A stretch of 64,000 nucleotides of DNA from Clostridium zeae (GTDB lineage Bacteria > Bacillota > Clostridia > Clostridiales > Clostridiaceae), in contig NZ_BMBA01000002.1 of the NCBI RefSeq assembly GCF_017312485.1, forward strand, positions 672,635-736,634, read 5' to 3'. Under the pieces are notes generated by a model. The model worked only from the letters and a program-made list of their open reading frames with translations, searched no databases and was not told where the DNA came from. The position numbers were made by a program, and so were the translations under genes. Below are positions 17,159 to 25,755 of the stretch, piece after piece. How positions within the stretch are numbered: the stretch's first letter is position 1; each line of letters starts with the position of its first letter.

Positions 17159-19117
17159 TTACTCTTCTTCAAGTACTAATCCATCTTTTTTCCCTTTATT
17201 TAAAAGTTTATTTACTTTTCTGTATTTCTTGCTTTTAAACACTATATCAAAGTCGTAATCTTCCGGATAAAGCTCACCTTTACTAATATATTTAGAAAGC
17301 CTTTTTTGGTTAATCTTTATTTTCTTTTTCATTACCATAACGCCATATTCGCCTTTTGAATTTTCTTCTTCGCATATTATGCCTGTTCTATTCATGAAGC
17401 CAATAAATACTGAATCGCCTATTTCAAACAGAGGTTTTTGACTTTGTTTTTGTCTCTCTATCTTTCCATTAATCTTGTTAGAAGATTTTATATTTGAAAC
17501 TTGCTGATAATGCTTTTCCTTCTCCTCTTCTCTCTCATCTTTTTCTAAAGCCTTTTGATCAAAAATTATATCACCATAATCTTTATTTTCCTTATAAGTT
17601 ACCTTATGAGCTCTTTCTATTATTTTCTTATCCATTCCTAGTCTAAGCGCTATTAAAAATGCATTACTTTCACCAGGTTTTCCTATATTAAGTTTGTACT
17701 TTGGTTTAAGAGTATTTATATCAAATTCCATCGAACCATTTATAAAACCTTCATGATCTTTAGCAAAATCCTTTATTTCATTATAGTGAGTAGTAGCACA
17801 GATAATTGAGCCTTTCTCATAAAGTTTTTCTAAGACAGCTACAGCTATTCCCATACCTTCTCCCGGATCTGTTCCTGATCCAACTTCATCTAATATTACC
17901 AAGGTATATTTATCTGCCATCTCTAGAATACTTATAATATTTTTTATATGAGAAGAAAAAGTACTTAGATTTTGTTCGATGCTTTGCCCATCACCAATAT
18001 CGGCTAGTATATCCCCTAACATTGTAAATTCACTATTTTTACCTGCTGAAACATGCAGTCCTGACTGAGCCATGATACTCAACAATCCAACTGTCTTTAA
18101 TGCTACTGTTTTTCCACCTGTATTGGGACCTGTAATTACAAGCCCTTTATACTGTTCACCTATAATAAAATCTAAAGGAACAGCATTATTTCCTAGCAAA
18201 GGATGCCTTCCTGCGTTTATCTTTATTATATTCTTAGCATTAAAGGTAGCCTCATTTCCATCAATAGACTTACTATATCTTCCTTTCGCCAACAGAAAAT
18301 CATAATAACTCATGCCCTCGATGTTTATATTAAGCTCTCGCTCATAGGATGCAACCATAGCAGTAAGCTCTGATAGAATTCTATATATCTCTTTTTCTTC
18401 TTCAAACTTTTCCCCCTCAAGCTCATCTTGGTATTTCTTTACTTCAGCTGGTTCAATAAATACTGTAGATCCACTTTGAGATTTGTCATGAACACTACCA
18501 TCAAAATTTCTTTTATGCTCGCTTTTAATAGGAATAACATACCTTCCATTTCTTTGACTTACTAAGGAGTCTTGTATATAACTTTTATATTTGTCGTTTC
18601 TCAAAATATTATCTAACTTAGATTTGATTCTCTCTTCTAAAATAAATATCTTTTTTCTGATTTTTTGAAGCTTATTACTTGCTCTATCATCTACCATACT
18701 CCTAGAAATTGATTTATCAATTTCCTGCTCTACTTCCTCCATTTCATATAGAGACAAACCATAGGAACTTACCGATGGCGCCACTTGTTCTTTTGTTTTC
18801 ATAAAGTTCTTAAGCCTTCTTACATCTTTTAATAAACTACCTATAGACTCAAGCTCTTCTGCAGAAAGTATCATACCCTTTTTCAGTTTTTCTTGAATAA
18901 TAGTTATTCCTTTTAAACTATGAATTGGAATACTTGAACTTATATTTACTATTGCTCTTGCCTCTGTTGTTTCTCTCATATGCCTTTTAACAATATTTAT
19001 ATCCATATATGGCTCTAATTTGTCTATCTTCTCCTTAGCTAAATCTGACAACGCAAACTCTTTTAGTATTTCCTTTATTTTATTAAACTCTAATATTTCG
19101 ACTGCTTTATTATTCAA
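17159..19117 (-). CDS. MutS2-like ATPase without a recognisable Smr domain
   Basis: This 652-residue protein has the MutS core (residues 1-310) and ABC-type ATPase domain: Walker A GPNTGGKT at 330-337, the STFSSH element at 385-390 and Walker B VILDE at 407-411. A charged coiled-coil segment (about 530-560) and a small KOW-like beta segment (IGDSVFIGFMNRTG) follow. Typical MutS2/RqcU is about 785 residues and ends with an Smr endonuclease domain; that domain is absent here. MutS2 proteins act in recombination control and in rescue of collided ribosomes. The start is TTG at 19117, preceded by GGAGG at 8 nt. Its start overlaps the stop of a possible 26-codon ORF. It is probably a paralogue of a full-length MutS2 elsewhere in the genome. 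Confidence 0.82.
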   Translation of the reverse strand: MNNKAVEILEFNKIKEILKEFALSDLAKEKIDKLEPYMDINIVKRHMRETTEARAIVNISSSIPIHSLKGITIIQEKLKKGMILSAEELESIGSLLKDVRRLKNFMKTKEQVAPSVSSYGLSLYEMEEVEQEIDKSISRSMVDDRASNKLQKIRKKIFILEERIKSKLDNILRNDKYKSYIQDSLVSQRNGRYVIPIKSEHKRNFDGSVHDKSQSGSTVFIEPAEVKKYQDELEGEKFEEEKEIYRILSELTAMVASYERELNINIEGMSYYDFLLAKGRYSKSIDGNEATFNAKNIIKINAGRHPLLGNNAVPLDFIIGEQYKGLVITGPNTGGKTVALKTVGLLSIMAQSGLHVSAGKNSEFTMLGDILADIGDGQSIEQNLSTFSSHIKNIISILEMADKYTLVILDEVGSGTDPGEGMGIAVAVLEKLYEKGSIICATTHYNEIKDFAKDHEGFINGSMEFDINTLKPKYKLNIGKPGESNAFLIALRLGMDKKIIERAHKVTYKENKDYGDIIFDQKALEKDEREEEKEKHYQQVSNIKSSNKINGKIERQKQSQKPLFEIGDSVFIGFMNRTGIICEEENSKGEYGVMVMKKKIKINQKRLSKYISKGELYPEDYDFDIVFKSKKYRKVNKLLNKGKKDGLVLEEE

Positions 19118-19190
19118 CTTTTATTCCTCCAATATTTTTAAAGTTTTGTTTTCTTCGTTTATCCTTGATTGATTTACCTACAATGCTCAT
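19110..19190 (-). CDS. Possible 26-aa basic peptide upstream of the MutS2-like gene
   Basis: A 26-codon ORF (MSIVGKSIKDKRRKQNF and nine more residues) is preceded by GGGAGG at a normal distance, and its stop codon overlaps the TTG start of the MutS2-like gene by several bases in another frame. The peptide is rich in Lys and Arg. The good ribosome-binding site and the overlap suggest translational coupling or a leader peptide. No homologue is recognised, so coding status is uncertain. Confidence 0.4.
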   Translation of the reverse strand: MSIVGKSIKDKRRKQNFKNIGGIKVE

Positions 19191-19226
19191 ATTTCATTCC
19201 TCCCAGGATTTTTTTAATCTTTAACT

Positions 19227-19370
19227 TAGACTGTGTTTAAGGAGTTCCTATGTCGAAACTTAATTTATACTTGTTTGAAAATCTCGGCTTCTGGGGATTT
19301 TCGGGCATGTATAAATTAATAGTTGAGTTAGGAACTCTATAAAACTCTCTATCACTTAAACATAGTCTCA
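19227..19370. repeat. Family C palindromic repeat, copy 1
   Basis: Imperfect inverted repeat: the left arm AGACTGTGTTTAAGGAGTTCC followed by an AATTTATAC segment pairs with GTATAAATTAATAGTTGAG, TTAGGAACTC and TTAAACATAGTCT on the right. The inner part is shared with the element at 38333-38424, so this is a dispersed family, not a single terminator. Confidence 0.65.
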
Positions 19371-19483
19371 TTGAAAATTTTTATATAAAATCGCTAATGC
19401 GACTTTAAGCATAAAAAACTTCTAAAACCATTAAAATGTCTAGGTTTAGCCACCTTGCTAATTCTATAATCTCCTAAACAAAA

Positions 19484-19522
19484 AAAGCTGTAAGTGAAAA
19501 ACTTCTTCACTTACAGCTCTGC
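19484..19522 (-). terminator. Intrinsic terminator in non-coding region
   Basis: AGCTGTAAGTGAA / TTCACTTACAGCT stem followed by seven T residues on the minus strand. There is no gene directly upstream that would need it. Confidence 0.8.
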
Positions 19523-19723
19523 ATTTCATTTTAGAGAATAGCGTTCCTTTTCTATAATTTATATCTATTTCATCTCAACATATAATCCACATAATAGATT
19601 TTAGTCATTAAGACATATATAAATTAAATTCACACAAGGATTACTATAGTACCTCATTAGGTATACATATATCTGAGAGCTTATTAACATAAACTTATTT
19701 ATATTTATGATTATTTAGCCCAA

Positions 19724-19762
19724 TAAAAAAACCGCTGAAGCGACTTTCTTCAGTGTTTTTTT
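19724..19762. terminator. Intrinsic terminator, usable on both strands
   Basis: A CGCTGAAG / CTTCAGTG stem has runs of seven A before it and seven T after it, so it is a good terminator on either strand. Confidence 0.75.
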
Positions 19763-19904
19763 AACGCATCTGCCTTTCCGAATGCATATGAGGAAAATCT
19801 GGCAGGCGACATATTCTTCTTTTTTTATTCTTTAACTTATATTATGACTTAAGTCTGTTCGCATAATTACCCACAGATATAATTGAGATATAAATTCCTA
19901 AAGA

Positions 19905-20103
19905 ATAAAAAAAGCTGTGTACAAACACAGCTACATATACCTTATAAAAGAATGCTGCTTATGATGTTTCACTAAGTTATGTCTAAAAGTGCATCACAAA
20001 TAAGCCTCAAATCAGGCTCCTTTTGCAAAATTTAGACCATATTCAATTTACTTAGTTTGAAACCTCAGCATTCATAAACATTCTCCTTGTTACTTTAAGA
20101 TAA
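19905..20103 (-). ncRNA. Structured small RNA, 6S RNA candidate
   Basis: On the minus strand a sigma-A promoter at 20108-20137 is followed by about 200 nt that end in a terminator (AGCTGTG / CACAGCT then a T run). Both ends pair: AATGCTG with CAGCATT, GTTTCA with TGAAAC and CTAA with TTAG. An inner part pairs too: GGTCTAAA with TTTAGAC, and GCCTGATTTGAGGC forms a terminal hairpin. A long rod with an internal bubble and about 200 nt length fits the architecture of 6S RNA, which sequesters sigma-A RNA polymerase. No long ORF is present; a 7-codon ORF (MNAEVSN) follows an AAGGAG near the 5' end. The 6S assignment rests on architecture, not on a sequence match. Confidence 0.45.
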
Positions 20104-20107
20104 TCTA

Positions 20108-20137
20108 ATTATAGCATTTCCAAAATAAAAATTTCAA
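20108..20137 (-). promoter_or_regulatory. Predicted sigma-A promoter of the small RNA
   Basis: TTGAAA, an 18-bp spacer and TATAAT lie on the minus strand directly after the propeptide gene stop codon and about 6 nt before the start of the small RNA. Confidence 0.65.
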
Positions 20138-20154
20138 TACCTTTAACCTTACTT

Positions 20155-20298
20155 TTAAAGTCCAGCTTCTGGGTCTGCAATCATATTTATTGTTGTTTGT
20201 CCTAAATTGCCGTTGTGATTTATAGTTTTTATTGTTGGAACCATAAATACTCCTAGTAATACAGCTACTAAAACTAATCTTGCAAATTTCTTTTTCAT
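20155..20298 (-). CDS. Putative secreted signalling propeptide (RRNPP partner)
   Basis: This 47-residue ORF starts MKKKFARLVLVAVLLGVFMV, a classic N-terminal export signal with a basic start and hydrophobic core, and ends in a polar segment TINMIADPEAGL. GAGGTGG lies 6 nt before the ATG, which fixes this start. It sits 79 nt downstream of an HTH-TPR regulator on the same strand. This arrangement (receptor, then a short exported propeptide) is that of Phr/Qsp-type peptide pheromones processed to a C-terminal 5-10-mer. The mature peptide is therefore predicted to lie in the last dozen residues. No sequence match to a named pheromone is claimed. Confidence 0.65.
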   Translation of the reverse strand: MKKKFARLVLVAVLLGVFMVPTIKTINHNGNLGQTTINMIADPEAGL

Positions 20299-20377
20299 TA
20301 TTAACCACCTCATAAATATATTTTTATTAAAATTGTGTTTAATATTATTGTTGAAATTTAAACACAACCAAATATTC

Positions 20378-21655
20378 TTATTCATCTAGTAATATAGGCT
20401 TCAATTTATGTAATAAACTAAGACTTTCTTCAATATTCCCTTCTTTTGTGCTTATTTCTATAAGCTTATATATTGCATAACTTCTGCCCTTATCAATATT
20501 ATCTTTATCCAAAGTGTCTAAGAGCATCTGCGCTGCTTCTTTTACTTTTTCTAAATCGCCTATAAGTTCATATACTTTTATTAAATGCTTATATACTTCA
20601 ACCAGAACAGTAAATTGTTTATATTCCTCAGCAAAATTTATAGCTAATTCAAATATCATAATACCTTCATTATAAAGTCCTTGCTTTAAGAATATCTTTC
20701 CTTTTGTATCCAAAATAATAGAAATAAACTCTCTATTTCTTAATTTTTGCGCTCTATCAATGTATTTTAAGCTTTCTTCAAATTCTTCATTCTTGTAATG
20801 GTATTCAGCAATATTGTTGTAAATCATTGACCTCGTATCTATATCATCTTCTTTTAAACTTTCAATTATTTTTAGATATTCCTGAAGAACTTCTTCTTTT
20901 TTACCAATTCTTAAATAAGTATTAGCCTTTAATATTCTAGCCTTTAATAACTCTTCGCTTTCTGCACTTATATTCTTTGCTAGTATATTTCTTTCTATTA
21001 CTTCTAGACACTTTTCATATTCTTTTATTTTTGAATATCCTAAAGCTAAATTGTAACTAGCCTTTATAAAATACACATCATCATTTTGTTCTTTAGCATA
21101 CCATAAGGCTTGGCTAAAATAAAAAACTGCTTCTTCATCCTCATTTCTTCTAATTTTACATACACCCATAGCATTATAAATATATGGCTGCAATGAATTT
21201 CGATTAAGTTCCTTACATCTTCCTAATGAACTACTGAAGTTAGTAAAGGCATTCATATAATCTGCTTCTACAAAATATCTCTCTCCATTAATCTTATATG
21301 CATTAATTAACATATCACTTAACTGATACTTTTTTGCCACAGCTGTAATTTCTTTAAGTACTTCGTGTGTGATTTCCTTTTTTGAAAGTTCATTTTCGCA
21401 GAAAAATCTTGCATCTTCTTCAGGAAGCCTATAAAAATACTCATCATCTAGATTTATATTAATGGACATTTCTTTAGCTATCGAGTTAAATTTCCTTGCT
21501 AATATCTCAGAACTCTTCCTGCTTATTTTCCTTTTTCCGCTTTCCATCATGCTGATAAAGGCTCTTGTCATATTAACATCTTCTAAAAGTGATTGATTGA
21601 TTCCAAACTGCTTTCTCATGAGCCTTATCTTTTCGTTAGGATTATAGAAATCCAC
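20378..21655 (-). CDS. HTH-TPR transcriptional regulator, RRNPP-type peptide receptor
   Basis: This 425-residue protein has an N-terminal Xre-type HTH (about residues 7-65: EKIRLMRKQFGINQSLLED, then MTRAFISMMESGKRKISRKS) followed by helical TPR-like repeats from about residue 100 to the end (for example YNAMGVCKIRRNEDEEAVFYF and YNNIAEYHYKNEEFEESLKYI). This is the architecture of the PlcR/NprR/Rgg/Qsr group, in which the TPR domain binds an imported signalling peptide and alters DNA binding. A 47-residue export-signal ORF follows 79 nt downstream on the same strand, the normal position for the cognate propeptide. In solventogenic clostridia such systems influence sporulation and metabolism; the targets here are unknown. 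Confidence 0.85.
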   Translation of the reverse strand: MDFYNPNEKIRLMRKQFGINQSLLEDVNMTRAFISMMESGKRKISRKSSEILARKFNSIAKEMSININLDDEYFYRLPEEDARFFCENELSKKEITHEVLKEITAVAKKYQLSDMLINAYKINGERYFVEADYMNAFTNFSSSLGRCKELNRNSLQPYIYNAMGVCKIRRNEDEEAVFYFSQALWYAKEQNDDVYFIKASYNLALGYSKIKEYEKCLEVIERNILAKNISAESEELLKARILKANTYLRIGKKEEVLQEYLKIIESLKEDDIDTRSMIYNNIAEYHYKNEEFEESLKYIDRAQKLRNREFISIILDTKGKIFLKQGLYNEGIMIFELAINFAEEYKQFTVLVEVYKHLIKVYELIGDLEKVKEAAQMLLDTLDKDNIDKGRSYAIYKLIEISTKEGNIEESLSLLHKLKPILLDE

Positions 21656-21871
21656 CTAAACCGCCCCCGTTTTATATAAAAATTAACATTAGTTTATAAA
21701 TATATATTTAATTATATTCCTATTTTTACAAAAAATCACTATATTTTTATATTTCAGTTAATTATTTTATTATTTTGCTGTCATTAATCTTATTTTCCAC
21801 TCAATTCAGTATATCTCTCCTCTTTTACACTTAAACAAATCATTTATAAGTTTTGCCTTATTATAATTTCA

Positions 21872-21912
21872 TAAAAAAAGCTATATTAAACTTTTTAGTT
21901 TAATATAGCTTA
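21872..21912 (-). terminator. Intrinsic terminator of plsY
   Basis: AGCTATATTAAAC / GTTTAATATAGCT stem with a 6-nt loop and a seven-T run on the minus strand, just after plsY. Confidence 0.85.
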
Positions 21913-21940
21913 AATTCGCGCTATTTTTAAGATTATACTA

Positions 21941-22549
21941 TTATTTTTCTTCACCTTTTATTATTCTCTTTATATTAGCTTTATGTCTAAATATCAAAAG
22001 AGCTGCAGCAAATACAGTACAAAGCACTACAGGATTTGGATATCTAAATAGTATTGCAGCCGCAATTAGTGCAATAGCAAGAATCATAGATCTAATAGAT
22101 ACTATTGATGTAGCCAACTTTAATATAAAGAAAACTACTGCCGCAACAATTAACGCTTTAGGAGCTAAAAACAAAAAAACCCCTGCTGTTGTGTTAACAC
22201 CTTTTCCACCTTTAAATTTCAGAAATATAGGGTAGTTATGTCCTACTATAGCGCTAATACCTATAATTGCAAGTAATATATTTTTATCAAAATTAATACT
22301 TATAATTCCTTTATTTATTAAGTAGCTTGTTATTGCTACTGGAAGTAATCCCTTTAATATATCAACAACTTGAGTTGCTAGTGATATATAAGTTCCACCT
22401 ATTCTTCTTACGTTAGTAGAACCAATATTGCCACTTCCAACCGTTCTTATATCTATTCCTTTAATTTTTTTAATCAAAATGTATCCTGTAGGTATAGATC
22501 CTGCCAAATATGCTATTAAACTTAAAACCAAAGATATTAAAATGTCCAT
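21941..22549 (-). CDS. plsY: Glycerol-3-phosphate acyltransferase PlsY
   Basis: The enzyme transfers an acyl group from acyl-phosphate to glycerol 3-phosphate, the first step of phospholipid synthesis, in the cytoplasmic membrane. Family motifs are present: GSIPTGYILIKKIKGIDIR near the N-terminus, VGSGNIGSTNVRR, GHNYPIFLKFKGGKGVNTT and a C-terminal IFRHKANIKRIIKGEE. Five membrane segments are visible. The start at 22549 (MDILISL) follows AAAGGA, while the upstream ATG at 22567 lacks a ribosome-binding site. About 202 residues, as usual. It is monocistronic with its own terminator. Confidence 0.96.
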   Translation of the reverse strand: MDILISLVLSLIAYLAGSIPTGYILIKKIKGIDIRTVGSGNIGSTNVRRIGGTYISLATQVVDILKGLLPVAITSYLINKGIISINFDKNILLAIIGISAIVGHNYPIFLKFKGGKGVNTTAGVFLFLAPKALIVAAVVFFILKLATSIVSIRSMILAIALIAAAILFRYPNPVVLCTVFAAALLIFRHKANIKRIIKGEEK

Positions 22550-23032
22550 CAATTCATTTCCTTTCATTTGTTGTTACATTCAGATATTTGCAATTTAATA
22601 TATCAACTCACATTTTATATCTATAATTAAAGCTTTATTGTCTTAGTTATGGAGTTGTTATATGTATCAGATAATTATACCCTTTATATTTTGATAAATT
22701 GACCATTAAATTTATCTACCTTTACTATAATAAATGAAAAATGCTTTTAAGAAAACAATTTTCAATATTTTTTTAGAATTTTTTATGATTATTTTATATA
22801 AACCAAATTAATCCAACAAATTTTCCTTTGTAAAAAATATCCCATTAAAATATCTATATTTAGTGACCACAAGAATTTCACACTTTCCTTTACAGTAAAA
22901 ATAGAGCGAACTAGTTTACTTCGCTCTATTCTACATTTCTATATATAGGTGAACCTCTTGATACTTATAATTTATGTGTTAATATTTAGGCCATGTTTAA
23001 ACACGGTACTTTAACAGCACAAATATTTAAAA
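22550..23032. other. AT-rich intergenic region with potCD terminator
   Basis: A hairpin ATAGAGCGA / TCGCTCTAT at 22901-22929 with a T-rich tail on the minus strand is the probable terminator of the polyamine transport operon. Next to it at 22990-23015 is a short fragment resembling the right flank of family A repeats (GTACTTTAACAGCAC). I saw nothing else. Confidence 0.5.
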
Positions 23033-24871
23033 TTATTGTTTTACTTCAGACCAAATCTTATCAAACTCAGTTACGTGATCTCCAATATCTTTTAAATATT
23101 CTCCCTTTTTAACCTCATCATCAGGAGGATAAACCGCTTCATCCTTCATTATCTTATCGCCTATATATGGATAAGCTGATGTATTAGGATTTCCATAAGG
23201 GAAATATTGAGATATTTCTGCACTTATCTCAGGCTCCATAATGAAATTAATAAACTGTTCTGCAGCTTTTACGTTTTTAGCTCCTTGTGGAATAACAAAA
23301 TTATCTTGTTGTAAGAAGAGTCCTTCCTTAGGAATCACATATTTAACATTAGGATTATCTCTTCTAGCCAGGCTCGCTTCTGCTCCCCAAGCAAATATTA
23401 CTTTTGATTCACCATTAATCAAGCTTGTTTTAGGACTATCACTATCATAGGATTTAATATTAGGTTGAAGTTTTTTCAGTTCTTCTTTTGCCTTTTTTAA
23501 TGCTTCAGGACTTGTCTCATTTAATGAATACCCTAATCTCTTTAAAGTCATTCCAATAATAGCTCTTTCATCATCTAAAACCGTAAGTGAATTTTTAAAT
23601 TCCGGCTTCCAAAGATCTGCATAACTAGTTATAGTTCCATCCGGAACTTTTGAACCATCATAGGCTATTATACCTGCAAGCCACATATAAGGCACACTAT
23701 ACTTATTTCCTTCATCAAAGGGTAAGTTTAAAAATTGGCTACCTATATTCTTTAAATTAGGCAAAGCTTCTGTATTCATAGGTTGAATTAAATTTTGCTT
23801 TTTTAGTATCTCAACCATAAAATCGCTGGCAACAGCTATATCATACTGTCCCCCACCAGCCATAAGCTTTGCTAACATCTCTTCATTTGAAGAAAAAGTA
23901 CTATAGTTCACTTTAATATTATAAGTCTGCTCAAACTTATCAATTACTGACTGCGGTAAATATTCTGACCAATTGAAAACATTAAGAACCTGTTGTGGTT
24001 CTTCATTAGCCTTAGCATATGCCCATACCCCATAACTAGAACTTCCAACTAACACAAATATAGCAGTAAGTATACCACCTACTCTTTTCATGCTTAAATT
24101 AACATTTCTCATAACTACTGAAAGTACAATTATTATAACAGTAAAAAGCAATATTATCGTAGATAATGCGTTTATTTCAGGAGTAACTCCAAATTTAACC
24201 ATAGAGAATATCTTTAAAGGTAAGGTTACACTTCCTGGACCAGCTACGAAAAAGCTTATTATTACATCATCTAAAGATAATGTAAATGCAAGTAACCCTC
24301 CTGCTATAACGCCTGGCATAATTATCGGTAAAGTAACATAAAAGAAAGTTTTAAATGCACTAGCACCTAAATCCATAGCTGCTTCCTCTACTGCCTTATC
24401 AAAACCATCTAATCTTGTTCTTACTACAGCCACAACATAAGCTACACTAAAAGTCACATGTGCAATTATAAGAGATAATCTTCCTAAATCCATCTTCACT
24501 ATAGAAAAGAAAGCTAGGAGAGAAATCCCCATGACTATTTCAGGTATAACAAGTGGTATATATAGAATAGTATCAAGAATTTTTTTCCCTCTAAACTCAT
24601 ATCTATATAAACCAACTGAAGCAAGTGTACCAATTACAACAGAAATTATAGTACTAACAATTGCTATTATAAAGGAATTCTTAACTGCCTCTAATATACC
24701 TGCATTATGGATTAAACTTTGATACCATTTAAAAGTAAATCCCGTCCAAACTACATTTAATTTCGATGAATTGAAGGAAAATGCTATGAGTACCATTATC
24801 GGTACATACAAAAACATATACATTAAAAAGGCATAGGATATTTTTAATATGTTTCCTTTTTTCTTTTTCAT
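23033..24871 (-). CDS. Spermidine/putrescine ABC transporter, PotC permease fused to PotD binding protein
   Basis: The 612-residue protein joins two normally separate subunits. Residues 1-260 are a PotC-type permease with six membrane helices and the EAA loop (EEAAMDLGASAFKTFFYVTLP). A seventh hydrophobic segment (about 265-285, VGGILTAIFVLVGSSSYGVW) anchors a PotD-like binding domain starting with LNVFNWSEYLPQSVIDKFEQ and continuing through SDFMVEILKKQNL to the C-terminus. The binding domain should lie outside the cell, tethered to the permease. It is translated after GGAGGTG and is the last gene of potA-potB-potCD, 2 nt after potB. Similar fusions are known in some Firmicutes. Substrate preference is not decided by sequence. 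Confidence 0.92.
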   Translation of the reverse strand: MKKKKGNILKISYAFLMYMFLYVPIMVLIAFSFNSSKLNVVWTGFTFKWYQSLIHNAGILEAVKNSFIIAIVSTIISVVIGTLASVGLYRYEFRGKKILDTILYIPLVIPEIVMGISLLAFFSIVKMDLGRLSLIIAHVTFSVAYVVAVVRTRLDGFDKAVEEAAMDLGASAFKTFFYVTLPIIMPGVIAGGLLAFTLSLDDVIISFFVAGPGSVTLPLKIFSMVKFGVTPEINALSTIILLFTVIIIVLSVVMRNVNLSMKRVGGILTAIFVLVGSSSYGVWAYAKANEEPQQVLNVFNWSEYLPQSVIDKFEQTYNIKVNYSTFSSNEEMLAKLMAGGGQYDIAVASDFMVEILKKQNLIQPMNTEALPNLKNIGSQFLNLPFDEGNKYSVPYMWLAGIIAYDGSKVPDGTITSYADLWKPEFKNSLTVLDDERAIIGMTLKRLGYSLNETSPEALKKAKEELKKLQPNIKSYDSDSPKTSLINGESKVIFAWGAEASLARRDNPNVKYVIPKEGLFLQQDNFVIPQGAKNVKAAEQFINFIMEPEISAEISQYFPYGNPNTSAYPYIGDKIMKDEAVYPPDDEVKKGEYLKDIGDHVTEFDKIWSEVKQ

Positions 24872-24873
24872 TA

Positions 24874-25743
24874 TTAAAGCACCTCCCTTTTATCGACCTT
24901 ACCACCAAGTTTTGTATATAAACTTATGAGAGCAATCATTATTATTATCAACACCACTGAAATTGCTGCCCCAAAAGGCCAGTCTCTAGCAGTTAAAAAT
25001 TGATTTTTTATAAGGTTACTCATAAGAACAACTTTGCTACCTCCCATTAAATCCGTCACAAAAAACAAGCCAAGGGTAGGGACAAAAACTAGCAACGAAC
25101 CAGAAAGAATGCCCCCTTTTGTTAAAGGAAGTGTAATCTTTAAAAATTTATCTACTGGTCCAGCTCCTAAATCATCAGCTGCTTCTAGAATTCTCATATC
25201 AAGCTTTTCTATAGAAGAATATAATGGTAGAACCATAAATGGGAACATCATGTAAAGCATACCTATCATTACGGCAGTATTATTATACATTAGATGAAGT
25301 GGCACTTTTATTATTCCTATATTTAATAACAAGGTATTTATAATTCCTTCTGTACGCAATAATATAATCATCGCATAGGTTCTAACCAAGGAGTTTGTCC
25401 AAAAAGGCAGTATTATTAAAAGCAACAATATTGGTTTTATCGCTTTATTTGCTCTTGCAATTATAAATGCAAAAGGATACCCAAATATTAAACAAATTAC
25501 TGTTGTTCCAATTGCAATAAGTAGAGATTTAAAAAATATTGTTATATACAAAGTATTTATAAGTCTCGTATAGTTATCAGCAGTGAATGAATACACTACA
25601 TCTCCTACTTCACCTCTAATACAAAAGCTTACAATAACTATAAGTGCTAATGGAATTAAGAAAAACCCTAACATCCATAAAGCTATCGGAGCTGTAGTTA
25701 TAAGCTTTGCTAAGAGATTATCTTTAAAAATTTTCCTTTTCAA
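24874..25743 (-). CDS. potB: Spermidine/putrescine ABC transporter permease PotB
   Basis: This is an inner-membrane permease of about 289 residues with six transmembrane segments and the EAA motif LEAADDLGAGPVDKFLKITLPL near the centre, which docks to the ATPase. It belongs to the PotB/PotH group by its N-terminal layout and position after potA. I choose a TTG start at 25743 because GAGGTG lies 6 nt before it; an in-frame GTG at 25752 is within the Shine-Dalgarno. It is 12 nt from potA and 2 nt from the potCD fusion gene, so the three form one operon. Confidence 0.92.
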   Translation of the reverse strand: MKRKIFKDNLLAKLITTAPIALWMLGFFLIPLALIVIVSFCIRGEVGDVVYSFTADNYTRLINTLYITIFFKSLLIAIGTTVICLIFGYPFAFIIARANKAIKPILLLLIILPFWTNSLVRTYAMIILLRTEGIINTLLLNIGIIKVPLHLMYNNTAVMIGMLYMMFPFMVLPLYSSIEKLDMRILEAADDLGAGPVDKFLKITLPLTKGGILSGSLLVFVPTLGLFFVTDLMGGSKVVLMSNLIKNQFLTARDWPFGAAISVVLIIIMIALISLYTKLGGKVDKREVL

Positions 25744-25755
25744 TATACTCACCTC

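Larger units (their letters stand above)
19371..19904. other. Non-coding stretch with several terminators
   Basis: No ORF is supported. It contains two strong intrinsic terminators (19484-19522 and 19724-19762) and, at 19766-19815, a minus-strand hairpin with CTGCC / GGCAG and TTTTCC / GGAAA pairing. Such spacing of terminators without genes suggests short non-coding transcripts. I cannot name any of them. Confidence 0.45.

Noticed and set aside
20105-20308. Minus-strand ORF overlapping the propeptide in another frame
   Set aside because: It is in a different frame from the export-signal ORF and lacks a Shine-Dalgarno; the 47-residue frame is far better supported.
22985-23020. Possible extra family A copy after the pot operon
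   Set aside because: Only about 20 bp resemble the right flank; the arms and centre are missing, so it was not listed as a copy.
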